Origin: Gigaspora rosea
Taxonomy: Eukaryota; Glomeromycota; Glomeromycetes; Diversisporales; Gigasporaceae
Assembly: GCA_003550325.1 (NCBI GenBank)
Contig: QKWP01000430.1
Span: 98,257 to 162,256 of the forward strand
Direction of reading: 5' to 3'
DNA length: 64,000 nt
The stretch's first letter is position 1. Each line of letters begins with the position of its first letter. Made by a program: the position numbers and the translations under genes. The notes under the pieces are model-generated. The model saw only the letters and a list, made by a program, of their open reading frames with translations, was not told the DNA's origin and ran no database searches. This document shows, one piece after another, positions 22,463 to 33,015 of this stretch.

Positions 22463-22892
22463 TTCTTTAAATGCAGCTAACGGCTCTTCACAACCTTCAA
22501 TATTGAACATATAAGCAACTCCCTTTGGGCTTATTGCAGGATACTCAACAGGTGTTAATGTATGATTAACAACATGAGATGTTAATTCTTTTGTAAAATA
22601 AGTCACTGTTATGCAATTGCCGAATCATATTCAGCATCAGATTCTTCATCCGAGGTCAAGCTCTATTAATTATTACCTTAATTAGAATTTTAATTAAATT
22701 ATTTATTTCTTAGCTATTATTTACATCAACAGTTCCATAACCTTTAAAGCTTTCCAAATGCTTAAGACGTTTAAGATCTTCTTCATAAATCGTCTCAATT
22801 TCATCAATAACTTGAATAGTAAAAATTATATTATCGTTATCTTTATCCAACAAGAATCCCAAACTTTTCAAATATATATTTTTAAACAGCAT
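22463..22892 (-). pseudogene. Upstream exon remnants of the same unrecognised gene
   Basis: Two exon-like pieces on the minus strand. 22710-22892 has FLLDKDNDNIIFTIQVIDEI and EDLKRLKHLESFKGYG. 22463-22606 has ELTSHVVNHTLTPVEYPAI and SPKGVAYMFNIEGCEEPL, ending AAFKE before a consensus GTAAGT donor (22457-22462). Between them an acidic stretch (TSDEESDAEYDSAIA) runs into stops and needs a frame change. Amino-acid composition and the donor site look genuinely gene-like. With the 21.0-21.3 kb exon they probably formed one gene. I cannot name the family. Confidence 0.45.
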
Positions 22893-22979
22893 ATTTTAAC
22901 CGTAAGTAAAAGAGAATCCCAAACCGTATTATTTGAATAATCTATATTCGTAATAATTAATATTCGTGATCATTATATG

Positions 22980-24094
22980 CAGTGATGTATATTGGAAGTC
23001 TGGAACCCCATTGGACGTCCAAATTTTTCCAGAGTTCCAGCAGTTCCAATGGGAATTCCCATTGAAAAAATTTTTCCCATTGGAACCTATATTATTGTCC
23101 TATTAAAATGCGTTGATACCAAATAACATTAACCAATAAGAATGTACATATTTTCATGTGGTATTGCATAAAATCTCTACGATTATTAGCGTTATTAGAT
23201 CCGTATAAAAATTTATTCCTGCTTTGAATTTGAGACTTTTTTAACTCTTAGAATTAACAAATTACATATAGGTGCGAAGTAATACTCGTAAGCATTACAG
23301 TAAAAATAAGGCCTTTTAAAAATAGCATAAATACATATGTACGTCTTTAAAATAGCATCTTATAGATGCCCAAAAATAGCATGTATCTAATATAATATGC
23401 CTGTATAGCCGAGATAACATAGTAAATTAGGTTACATTATGCAAGTGTAAATACAAGGTTGCTTTAAAAATCTTAGGTTGGAAATTGATCTTTTTGCTAT
23501 AATACACATAAGTATACATACTTGAATTAGTGTGCAAGTTAATTATAAAATTAAATAATATGCACGCTTCGCTTATCCGGCATTTTTATTTATTTCAATC
23601 CGAAGATGGCTTTTTACTGCATTATAGCATCAATTATTAGCATATACTCGCATAATTTTAGCCTATTCAACTATCTTATACATGTGTAAGATATTATTTG
23701 AGTATGCGAGAGTGAAAATTAGGAAATAGAATTTATGATTGATTAAATTTTATTCCTCTCATGCACTCATTTATTATGCCTCAATAGTTTTCGTTTAAAT
23801 TCTAAATTATCATGAAAGAAATTAAAAAAAATAAATAATTTTTTTTGAAATTTAACAATAGTAAAACAATGAATATAGTTAATACAGTATATATATATAT
23901 TAAATAGGTTTTTTTTTTATTGGAAGTCAATGGAAGTCATTGGAAGTTCCATCCAGCCAATAAAAATCTTCACCGGAACAGTCCAGTGAACATCCAATCA
24001 CTGGAAGTAAATTTGCTTCCAATTCCATCCAGTTAAGTCCAATGGCCATCCAGTTCCATTGATATCCATTGGAATGGTCCAGTGGACAACACTG
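22980..24094. mobile_element. hAT-like non-autonomous element with perfect 8-bp duplication
   Basis: The ends are CAGTGATGT at the left and ACAACACTG at the right (inverse CAGTGTTGT). They are flanked by ATTATATG at 22972-22979 and 24095-24102. Eight-base duplications and CAGTG ends are hallmarks of hAT elements. Subterminal regions carry many copies of CCATTGG/CCAATGG and TGGAAGT. The interior (23.27-23.75 kb) is noncoding and may hold nested insertions. The 1.2-kb repeat at 23649 starts inside it. Confidence 0.8.
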
Positions 24095-26079
24095 ATTATA
24101 TGAAATTGATTATTCTTTATTACATTTAATATCGACGAATTATCAATGTTTTAATCGTTATATATACATAATTTTAAATTACATATTTATCACTATACAT
24201 ATAAGTATGATTGGTATGATAGTTTTACTACGCACAAGTATGATCGGTATGATAACCTTACTATACACGTGAGTATGATACTCAATTATAATCCTACTCA
24301 ACTACATTCGTACTTCATACTATACTACTTTAGGTATAAATCTTTTTGCATGCATGTTATGATTTAATTTCTTAATACTGGCCAGAATTAATTGTATGCA
24401 TGCATGCAGTCATGCACATAGTGCCCATCTCTAACTGAAACTACCTTTTTAATGCTGTTAAAGTGCTTTTTTAATAGTTATAGTTTATACCTTTTATAGA
24501 TATCAATAATGATCCTGGTATTAATAGATGTACCTAGAGATGGGCACTATGCACATGACCAATATTGGAATATGACCAGGTCATAACAGGTCATATCAAA
24601 GTTTAATTAGTAAGATTATATGACAATAGTTATTGATTTCATTAATTAAACTTGGCAATATAATCTGTTATGACTTTGTCAAATGATCTTAGTAATTGAA
24701 CTTAGTAATATGATCTGTTATAACTTGTTATATAAATTTTTTGTGATATGACCTGTTATGACCAGTCATAACAGGTCATATCACAAAAAAGTCCTATAAC
24801 AGATCATAGCAGGTCATATTACTAAGTTCAATTGCTAAGATCATTTGACAAAGTCATAACAGGNCGCATAATTTTAGCCTATTCAACTATCTTATACATG
24901 TGTAAGATATTATTTGAGTATGCGAGAGTGAAAATTAGGAAATAGAATTTATGATTGATTAAATTTTATTCCTCTCATGCACTCATTTATTATGCCTCAA
25001 TAGTTTTCGTTTAAATTCTAAATTATCATGAAAGAAATTAAAAAAAATAAATAATTTTTTTTGAAATTTAACAATAGTAAAACAATGAATATAGTTAATA
25101 CAGTATATATATATATTAAATAGGTTTTTTTTTTATTGGAAGTCAATGGAAGTCATTGGAAGTTCCATCCAGCCAATAAAAATCTTCACCGGAACAGTCC
25201 AGTGAACATCCAATCACTGGAAGTAAATTTGCTTCCAATTCCATCCAGTTAAGTCCAATGGCCATCCAGTTCCATTGATATCCATTGGAATGGTCCAGTG
25301 GACAACACTGATTATATGAAATTGATTATTCTTTATTACATTTAATATCGACGAATTATCAATGTTTTAATCGTTATATATACATAATTTTAAATTACAT
25401 ATTTATCACTATACATATAAGTATGATTGGTATGATAGTTTTACTACGCACAAGTATGATCGGTATGATAACCTTACTATACACGTGAGTATGATACTCA
25501 ATTATAATCCTACTCAACTACATTCGTACTTCATACTATACTACTTTAGGTATAAATCTTTTTGCATGCATGTTATGATTTAATTTCTTAATACTGGCCA
25601 GAATTAATTGTATGCATGCATGCAGTCATGCACATAGTGCCCATCTCTAACTGAAACTACCTTTTTAATGCTGTTAAAGTGCTTTTTTAATAGTTATAGT
25701 TTATACCTTTTATAGATATCAATAATGATCCTGGTATTAATAGATGTACCTAGAGATGGGCACTATGCACATGACCAATATTGGAATATGACCAGGTCAT
25801 AACAGGTCATATCAAAGTTTAATTAGTAAGATTATATGACAATAGTTATTGATTTCATTAATTAAACTTGGCAATATAATCTGTTATGACTTTGTCAAAT
25901 GATCTTAGTAATTGAACTTAGTAATATGATCTGTTATAACTTGTTATATAAATTTTTTGTGATATGACCTGTTATGACCAGTCATAACAGGTCATATCAC
26001 AAAAAAGTCCTATAACAGATCATAGCAGGTCATATTACTAAGTTCAATTGCTAAGATCATTTGACAAAGTCATAACAGG
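23649..26079. repeat. Apparently identical 1,215-bp direct repeat joined by one N
   Basis: 23649-24863 is repeated at 24865-26079, with a single N at 24864 as the only spacer. I saw no mismatch on reading the two copies against each other. The repeat includes the right end of the hAT-like element and the first part of a palindromic element, so the copy is not bounded by transposon ends. An N at the junction of a perfect repeat suggests a gap-closing or haplotype-overlap artefact. Confidence 0.85.
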
Positions 26080-26327
26080 TTATATTACCAAGTTTAATTA
26101 ATGAAATTAAATAACTATTGTCATATAATCTTACTAATTAAACTTTGATATGACCTGTTATGACCTGGTCATTCCAATACTGCACATGACTACATGCATG
26201 CATGCAATTAATTCTGGCTAGCATTAAGAAATTAAATCATAACTTTGGTTAATCATGCATGCATACATGCAAAAAATGCATGCACATGTGCATACTAAAA
26301 TGAAATTTTGTATTTTGCCCATCTCTA
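25751..26327. mobile_element. hAT-like palindromic MITE (TAGAGATGGGCA ends)
   Basis: The left TAGAGATGGGCACTATGCAC and the right TGCCCATCTCTA are inverted. Flanks GATGTACC (25743-25750) and GATGTACT (26328-26335) form an 8-bp duplication with one difference. The element is almost wholly palindromic: arms of about 200 bp meet at CCTGTTATGACCAGTCATAA followed by CAGG near 25966-25990. Repeats of TGACCTGTTATGAC and TTAGTAATTGAACTTAG lie along the arms. A truncated copy (24535-24863) ends at the N. Confidence 0.75.
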
Positions 26328-26335
26328 GATGTACT

Positions 26336-27585
26336 CCAGTATTGCTATAAAAATTTTGCCCCACATGATTATTGATTATTGACCAACAAATGATCATAAT
26401 TTTGTATAACTTAACAGATCTGGAAAATTCAAAACAAATATCTCAAAATTGCTCTTTTTCAAAAAAAAAGCTTACTTCTCAAAAGTTTGCATAAGAAACC
26501 ACGTTTTTGAACTAACAAAAAGTTTTCCTTAAGTGATTTTACTATATAATAACCTAACCCAAACCCTAACTGGGCACTCACCCTAACCCCTATAATAAAT
26601 TGTAGCACAGAATGATACTACAATAGACAAGAAAGTTTGAATATAAAAAAACATGAACCTGCATGTAAATCTATATAAGACTATATATGAGAAAGCACAT
26701 TATATCACATAATAGGGTGCAGATTCTGTGCAATCGTGCACTACTAATGTCAATTTTATGTGTTATCTTGTGTATTGCTTCATGTATATTTATGTGCAGG
26801 TAACATATAATAGCATACATCCATATGTATATACATAATAACACGTATCATATATGCATTATTTTATTACCTAATTTTATACTTTTATTAACTAAATTTT
26901 ATAAGTTTTATTAACTAAATTTTGTATTTTATTTACTAACTTTAATTATTTTATTAATTAAATTTTATAATACAATACTCATTTAATAATTTACATGCTG
27001 AATAAGAAAAAATACTTCTGATTACTACAACTACCAACTTTAAAAATAACCCAGCAACTAATAATAGTAAAAAAAAACAAAGTAATGTAATAGTACCAAA
27101 ATAAAAGGTTTAAAAAAATTTGAAATGACTACTCTAGAAATAACTCCAATAGGGACAACCCAATTGTGACAACTCCAATGGCAGTAACTCAAGGGAGATA
27201 CTAAAATGCAATAATATACAGAAAGTAATAAAAAATAAAAAAAATAAAAAAAAAAAAAAAATAAAGCTGCGATTCCAACAAAAATGATGAAAAAACATAT
27301 ACCAAAAATGATAGTGATTCCAAAAGAGCAATTTGCAAAGCAATAACTCCAAAGGATAACTTCAAAAGCAATGACAATAACTAAAAAAAATTATATGAAA
27401 ATTAGTGAGTTATAAAAAAAAATTATAAAAATAAAAGAAAACAAAAAAAAAATAAAATAAATAAGTAAATATTTATTTATTTACAAATCAAATGTAATTT
27501 GTGCATGCAAAGCATGGAAATTATTATTGTTAAATGCAAAAAAAAAAAAAAAAAAAACAAATGAAAGTTTTTGTGCATGGAATTT
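26336..27585. other. AT-rich noncoding with a TTAGGG-core remnant
   Basis: About 26440-26600 contains 'gaactaacaaaaagttttcc', TTTTACTATATAATAACC and AACCCAAACCCTAACTGG, the shared MITE core in inverse orientation, but no bounded ends were identified. An A-rich tract lies at 27240-27262 and another at 27538-27558. The open frames here are low-complexity and are not called. Confidence 0.45.
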
Positions 27586-27589
27586 ATTA

Positions 27590-28045
27590 TTATTAAGAAT
27601 CTTAACGATCATCACGTTAATGCATGGAATTATGATCGTTAAGGATCTTAATGATCATCATGTTAGTACATGAAATTATGATCATTAAGGATCTTAACAA
27701 TTGTGACAATTGTGATATCATGCACAAAAATTATGATTGTTAAGGATCTTAACGATTGTGACAATCATGATATTACTGTAATTAATGCACTAAATTATGA
27801 TCGTTAAGGAGTCTTAACGATTGTGATGATCATGACATCATGTACAGAAATGGTCGTTAAAATTTGATCGTTAAGGAATCTTAACGATTGTGATGATCGT
27901 GACGTCAATGCACTGAAATTTTGTTCGTTAAGGATCTTAACGATTGTGCATGTCAGAGCACGAAAATTGTGATTTGATTGTTAAGAATCTTAACGATTGT
28001 GCACGTTAGTGCACGGAAATTATGAGTTCATTAAGATTAAAATAC
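27590..28045. repeat. Minisatellite of about nine units, 46-66 bp
   Basis: Each unit centres on GATCGTTAAGGATCTTAACG followed by AT, an imperfect palindrome, then a variable 'catcatgttagtgcatggaaatt' part. Units drift progressively (GTTAAGGAGTCTTAAC, GTTAAGAATCTTAAC) and vary in length by indels in the spacer. There are no flanking leader or nuclease genes, so it is not a CRISPR array. Confidence 0.8.
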
Positions 28046-28717
28046 ACGTCAATATATGGATATAATACTATGCACGATAGTGCACGGATTTCAATTTTCG
28101 TGTAATAATGTGTATTAAATTTTTTGGATGATCAGTTTCAGTGCAGTTTCCGTGCAGTGATTATGAAACCTTTGCTTACCCGTATACAATTTCGTATTTA
28201 TACATGCATCTCCGTGTATCGAGTTTTCATAGGGTAACCTAACCCTAGCCTAACATAACATAAACGAGCTTGAAAGAATTATAACGGTGAGAGCATAGCG
28301 GGCTTTAAACCTGATTCATGATCGACCGAAATGTTACACAATACTGTATGTTTTTCATATTAGCATAACGTTTCGCAGGAATTGGTAATCACGAGTATGA
28401 ATTGGTAAAAGTTAAGATCAAAAAAATTTAAAAGCATATACCTTGTTTTATAAGCTATCAAAGCGATTTGGTAACCCGCGAAGTAACTCGGAAGTTAGAT
28501 GAGAGGCATGTTTGAACGAAGTTTAGCCTATGAGTATAATGAATCAAATAAACTCGGCAATTTAAGCTGTCATTTATTTGCGAAAACTTATTCTTCGTAA
28601 TCCCAACTAAAAAAGAAACTTGACTCCATATAATGGAGATTAATAACATAAAGTTGAGAAACATAAGGCCTGTGGATTCCTTGAGAAGAATTAAGCGAAG
28701 TAGTGGTACTTAACGGT
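28046..28717. other. Noncoding, lower-AT stretch
   Basis: No gene is recognised. A TAACCTAACCCTAGCC motif occurs at 28233-28249. The 68-codon minus frame at 28458-28664 has no family features. Confidence 0.4.
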
Positions 28718-28719
28718 TA

Positions 28720-28961
28720 CAGCTGATTTGAAAATTAGTGGGACACGGATGAATTTTGTGATGATCATCCAAATTTCGATAATTATTTTTCGGTAATAAC
28801 AGTATAGTTTTTCGATAATATAATTTTTGGCCGATATATCATCGCGGTATGTTTTGTACCGGCCGAAAATTATATTATTACAGTATTACCAAAAATAATT
28901 GCCGAAATTTACTGAAATCATCACAATTAATCACGTGTCCCACTAATTTTCAAATCAGCTG
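28720..28961. mobile_element. TA-flanked MITE with CAGCTGATTTG ends
   Basis: The left end CAGCTGATTTGAAAATTAGT continues GGGACACG and is matched almost perfectly by the inverse right end. TA lies at 28718-28719 and 28962-28963. The inner part is also palindromic ('aatataatttttggccgata' and its inverse 'ggccgaaaattatatta'). A decayed relative is nested at 49926-50155. Confidence 0.85.
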
Positions 28962-29015
28962 TAAATAAAATTAAGGATCAGTTTGATATTAGAGCGAGCA
29001 TTATAAGTTGTTCGT

Positions 29016-29056
29016 GTCTGATTATTATAATTATTATTATTATTATTATTATTATT
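29016..29056. repeat. (ATT)n microsatellite
   Basis: About 13 ATT repeats in a row. Confidence 0.9.
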
Positions 29057-29844
29057 TTGCTAATATGTTAGAATAGGTTTAACCTTTTATTGTATATTTT
29101 GTTGCTTTATTATTTATTTAATTATTTATTTGATTTGTTCAATAGTGCGTTAGGATTCTTTAATAATAAGACTTGGTTTTCCGGAATTTTGTCTGCGACA
29201 AGATTATAGCTTTAGGCTTGAATTTATCGAGATTTAATAATAAAGACTTCTGTCACAGATGTATGATTATTGGTTTTATTTGTTCGTGATTTAGTTAAAG
29301 TTTAAATTTTCGATTAACCAATAAAATTTTTACAATATCACGAGATGATCTACGAAATTGGCTGAGATCTGCGATAGCGCATGCATTCAATTTATTATTC
29401 ATTATATTCAATAACGCTATAGTAATACATATCATAATTACATTAGATAATGTATTATCTAAACTACTTATATAAAGTATTTCAGCAATTAACATTGTCG
29501 TGCGTTTGCTGCATGAGTTTGTCTATGAAAATGTGTTTATTAGTTATTAACCTATGATGATAATTCAGATGTTACCGCAGAAGCATATGCGACAGCTATA
29601 TTCGCATATCAAGATGAATTTTTGAATCATTAATAAAGCATAATCTGCGCATAAAATGGCCGGAATTAAAGATCGAGTAATATCGGGTTTATCAATTTCC
29701 CACCAATTCCTATAGGACGCAGCATTCGATTGTACGAAACATAAATTTCATAAATTATCAGATTTGAAATTTCAAATAACGGTAGAATGTTAAGTAATAA
29801 AACATATCGTTAAAGTAGTATAAAACTTTAATAAGAAACATATA
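29057..29844. other. Noncoding DNA
   Basis: No gene, RNA or bounded repeat is recognised. A 66-codon minus frame (29295-29495) has no recognisable domain. Confidence 0.4.
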
Positions 29845-30158
29845 TTAGGACACAAAGTTAATTTTTCGGTTTGCATAACATGGTGTTCCAAAATTTCAGT
29901 TGGCTGGTCGGATTTTTATTTTTTTTATTTATTTATTTTTTTTTTTAATCTACTGTAAATTAATATGCTCATGTTCACACCCAGAAAATTTTAGATTTTT
30001 TTTCGGTTCTATCGGGTAATTCCAGAAAATTAAGGTCAGCATCGGGTGACACCGGGGGAAAAATTAATAGCAAAAATGGAATAATTGGCATGATTGAAAT
30101 TTAAAAAAAAAGGTCGGCGGGTTATGCAAAATAAAAAATGAACTTTTGCATGGCCTTA
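29845..30158. mobile_element. MITE of the GGCCACGCAAAGTT family
   Basis: The left end is TTAGGACACAAAGTTAATTT followed by TTCGGTTTGCATAAC. The inverse right end is TAAGGCCATGCAAAAGTTCA followed by a TTTTGCATAACCCGCCGACC stretch. The interior has 'gaattccagaaaatt'-type and 'gggtgacaccggggg' motifs. Related copies lie at 5596-6056, 37466 onward (left half only) and 59934-60262. Confidence 0.65.
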
Positions 30159-30607
30159 TACTAAAATTTTGCAGGGAATTTTTTTGTTTGGCGCAAAAGA
30201 CAGTTTTGTAAACACGACTCTTTTCGTAATTTTATATTACACAGATTTTGTGGTTTCATTGTTAAGTTACTGATGGGGTACAGTACTTACAATAATGATA
30301 ACGATAAAAATTTATAATGATAAATTTCGCATAGTTCTATCTGATCTGCATATTCTGTAGCAAATTTAAAAAAATTTATCGCATAATTCGCATAATTCGA
30401 AGTGTAAAGCAGGCAGAATTTGGGGTTTGTCGCAGCAGAAAATTAGGATCCCTAGGACAGTGCAAATCTACCCTAACCGCTAACTAACCAATCACAGACT
30501 ATTAACGTGTCCATAGACTTTCGATGACTAAAGTCATGTACCCACGTGATCTTTTGAAATTTTAGTTAAATTAGGGTTAGAGTTTAGCTTTAGGGTTGGG
30601 TTAGGAT

Positions 30608-30829
30608 TAGGCAGACTAAGTTGATTATGTGTTTATATTACCCCCCATAGTAAAAAAATTTTTGATAAATATACATAGGGCTACGGAATATTTCGGAAAA
30701 TTTTTATACAGTACAGTCACGGAACAATTCGGGGAAATTTTTTTTTTAAATTTTACTATGTGAACCACCCCCCTCCTGGAGGGGAGAAGAAGGTAATGTA
30801 AAACACATAATCAACTTGGTCTGGCCTTA
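30608..30829. mobile_element. MITE with AGACTAAGTTGATTATGTG ends
   Basis: The left GGCAGACTAAGTTGATTATG and the inverse right end GGCCAGACCAAGTTGATTAT are complementary for about 33 bp, to ATTACC. Both strands then carry a run of C near ACCCCCC. The interior repeats 'cggaatatttcgg' and 'cggaacaattcgg'. The duplication is not clear. A TTAGGG-like region (30573-30610) lies just left. Confidence 0.65.
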
Positions 30830-30849
30830 GAACCAGAATATAGGTAAAA

Positions 30850-31140
30850 TTGCCTTCCCGACATGTTTTATTAATGGCCCAAGACAGGTTTGGGCTGCCG
30901 GTTTTATGTTCTTGTGTTTTTTTTTGCCTTTTTAATCCATGTAAACAAAATTTCTCGATTTCGGTTGGCTGTTTACACAAAAATGTCACGCGGGTACATG
31001 GTTTTAGACAACCCCTTACAGTAAAAGGGAAAGTTAATTTTCTTCGTGATTGGTCAATTTATACTATTGAATTTAAACAGCTTAGAGTACTTTTACCACT
31101 AAAAAATATAACCGCCGTTTATAATAGTACAGAAGACTAA
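30850..31140 (+). CDS. Hypothetical 96-codon ORF truncated by a MITE
   Basis: The frame starts at ATG 30850 in a lower-AT patch and is terminated by a TAA formed at the junction with the element inserted at 31139. Without the insertion the frame would run on for six more codons before a stop, so little is lost. The protein has no recognised motif; a hydrophobic Cys-containing stretch (LPVLCSCVFFCLF) lies near residue 17. It may be a chance ORF, and the overlapping minus-strand frame is equally open. Confidence 0.15.
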   Translation: MPSRHVLLMAQDRFGLPVLCSCVFFCLFNPCKQNFSISVGCLHKNVTRVHGFRQPLTVKGKVNFLRDWSIYTIEFKQLRVLLPLKNITAVYNSTED

Positions 31141-31330
31141 AGTTAACACCTCTATCCGGATTTATATATCCGGATATATATTATGTCAAGTGATATAACG
31201 TGACATAGTGTTTTTATATCCGGATATTAATAAATCTGGATTTAAATTTAAATCCAGATATAACTTATACTGTGATAAAACCGGATTAATCCGGATATAA
31301 AAAATATATCCGGATAGAGGTATTAACTCT
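31139..31330. mobile_element. Mutator-like MITE with 10-bp duplication
   Basis: The inverted ends are AAAGTTAACACCTCTATCCG and (inverse of right) AGAGTTAATACCTCTATCCG. ACAGAAGACT flanks it exactly at 31129-31138 and 31331-31340. Inside, TATCCGGAT is repeated six or more times in both orientations, giving a compound hairpin. Its 192 bp carry no gene. Confidence 0.85.
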
Positions 31331-31690
31331 ACAGAAGACTCTTTGCAAACGAAGCTTTAAGTATCTTGTGTATCCCTGGGATTCGCTCTAACTAGGTATA
31401 TAGTTCACTTAAGTATGCACGTTTAAGCTCATAATTAAAATAACTAGTTTGAGACGATAACTTAAAAGTAATGTATATTAATTACTCAAAGCTTTATTTT
31501 GATATGAAGAAACATTTTGAAATAGTTTAATATTTCGGGGATCTTGAATTACTAAGTTCAGATTTGAGGGTTTTTTTTAGTATTGTTAAAGGATGCAATA
31601 AATATCTAGGGGGTTTTTTTTAATAAATAGTTCTATTTTATTCATTCGTGATCTATATTTAAGTAGCTTTATTATGTATAACCATAAAAT
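31331..31690. other. Intergenic, 3' side of the first arrestin gene
   Basis: No gene. Similarity with the other two arrestin loci ends just past the stop codon (about 31690), so this is where the duplicated block begins. Confidence 0.5.
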
Positions 31691-31706
31691 TAATGAATAT
31701 GAAATT

Positions 31707-32932
31707 TCAAGATTTCTCAAAATAAATAAGACCTTTTTCCTTTCCTTCTTTGATTTCTTTTGGAGTTAAACTATTAATAATTCCAATATCACTTTGAAAT
31801 ACTAAATGCCCACCTTTCCTAAATTCAATCTTTGCTTTCAAACGATGTGTTATCAGAATGCGTTGAAACGCTTTTGTATAAATATTTAGAGGTATAAATT
31901 TAGTGTTATTCTTTGAAGGTATACGCATCCCAACTTCAAATGAGTAATTATTTTTTGAAGGTTGTGGTAGAGTAGAAAGTTTCTTTTTATCGATTATAAC
32001 TTTAGTAGATCTTATTTTATTAGCAGCTATAATCGCATTATTCTTAGCAATATACTGCAACTCGATTAGTTGAAGCTTGATCTTTTTAATATTCATATCC
32101 ACCATCGTTGGTTTCAAGGAAGTCAAGTTTACATACAGTGAAATATCATCTCCCATACTCCACCTAATCAGATAATTGAAAAATAAAAAAATTAATAATC
32201 AAAAGTTTATCGTTTAAGCAAAAAAAAAAAATAAAAAAAAAAAAAAAATTGAAACATACAAAAATTTTTTTAACTCGCATTTTACCATAGTATCGCCAAC
32301 TTTATATTCCTCAATTGCTTTATCATAATCTGGACATTTCATAATGATCGGTCGTTCCAGAGGTTCAGTAGGTAAACACCATCTATTAATCTGACACTTT
32401 ACTGAAATAACTTTTTCAACATTTTTATTCGATATTAACCTTGCTTCCAGAATATAATTTATGCCTGCATAAATGTTATAATCAATTTCGAATGAACTCG
32501 GGAGATCATCCTCGAGTTTAATGTTAAACCTCAAATTTAAATTGGTGACAGGCTGATAATCCAAAATTTCCCAAGCATTATAGGTATAATGACAAAAGAC
32601 TCGATTAAAATTTTCATTAAATTGTTTAAATATACTTTCACACAAAGTAGATTCTTGGCCAATTAGAGAGATTTCAACTTTCTTTAAATATAAAGGTTTA
32701 TCAATAGGACAATGTACATGAAAATTTCCGGCGATGAAGGATGGGCCAATACCAAGATATCCTTTATTTATTTTTAAAAAAGATTAATTCACCATTTTGA
32801 GAATTATGATATTTCCATATAAACGATAAAATCTTACTAACCATGTTGAAAGGTTTTGATATTCTTCGAAGAATAGGTGAAAAATGCATGTTTATCATAT
32901 TTTGTATAGGAAACTTTTGAGGGTCCGTTCAT
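31707..32932 (-). CDS. Arrestin-like protein, copy A (3 exons, 349 aa)
   Basis: Exons, minus strand: 32842-32932, 32260-32761, 31707-32163. Introns: 32762-32841 (GTTAGT..AG, 80 bp) and 32164-32259 (GTATGT..AG, 96 bp). The spliced frame is open for 350 codons. The start is the ATG of MNGPSKV, behind a TATA box. Residues about 32-190 read as an arrestin N-domain: FIAGN, then KPLYLKKVEISLIGQEST (52-69), then LPSSFEIDYNIYAGINYIL (117-135). Residues about 201-340, from MGDDISLYVNLTSL on, form the C-domain. Arrestin-fold proteins are cytosolic adaptors for membrane cargo and ubiquitin ligases in fungi. No PPxY motif is visible, so direct binding to a Rsp5-type ligase is not supported. There is no signal peptide or membrane segment. 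Two paralogs follow at 44 and 57.5 kb. The precise role is unknown. Confidence 0.88.
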
Positions 32933-33007
32933 TTTGTTGTCACTCGTAATTTGAGAGTTAATTTTGTATATGTAAAAAAAAAACAAAAGAGTCAAAGCTT
33001 TCCTATC

Positions 33008-33015
33008 TATTTATA
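33008..33015 (-). promoter_or_regulatory. TATA box of arrestin-like gene A
   Basis: TATAAATA on the minus strand, about 76 bp upstream of the ATG and conserved at the same distance in the other two copies (45336-45343, 58810-58817). Confidence 0.7.

Noticed and set aside
32214..32645. Starting the arrestin-like gene A at residue 70 (codon 32643-32645)
   Set aside because: That codon is TTG in A and B. Reading upstream stays open to a splice acceptor and an exon 1 with ATG conserved in all three copies.
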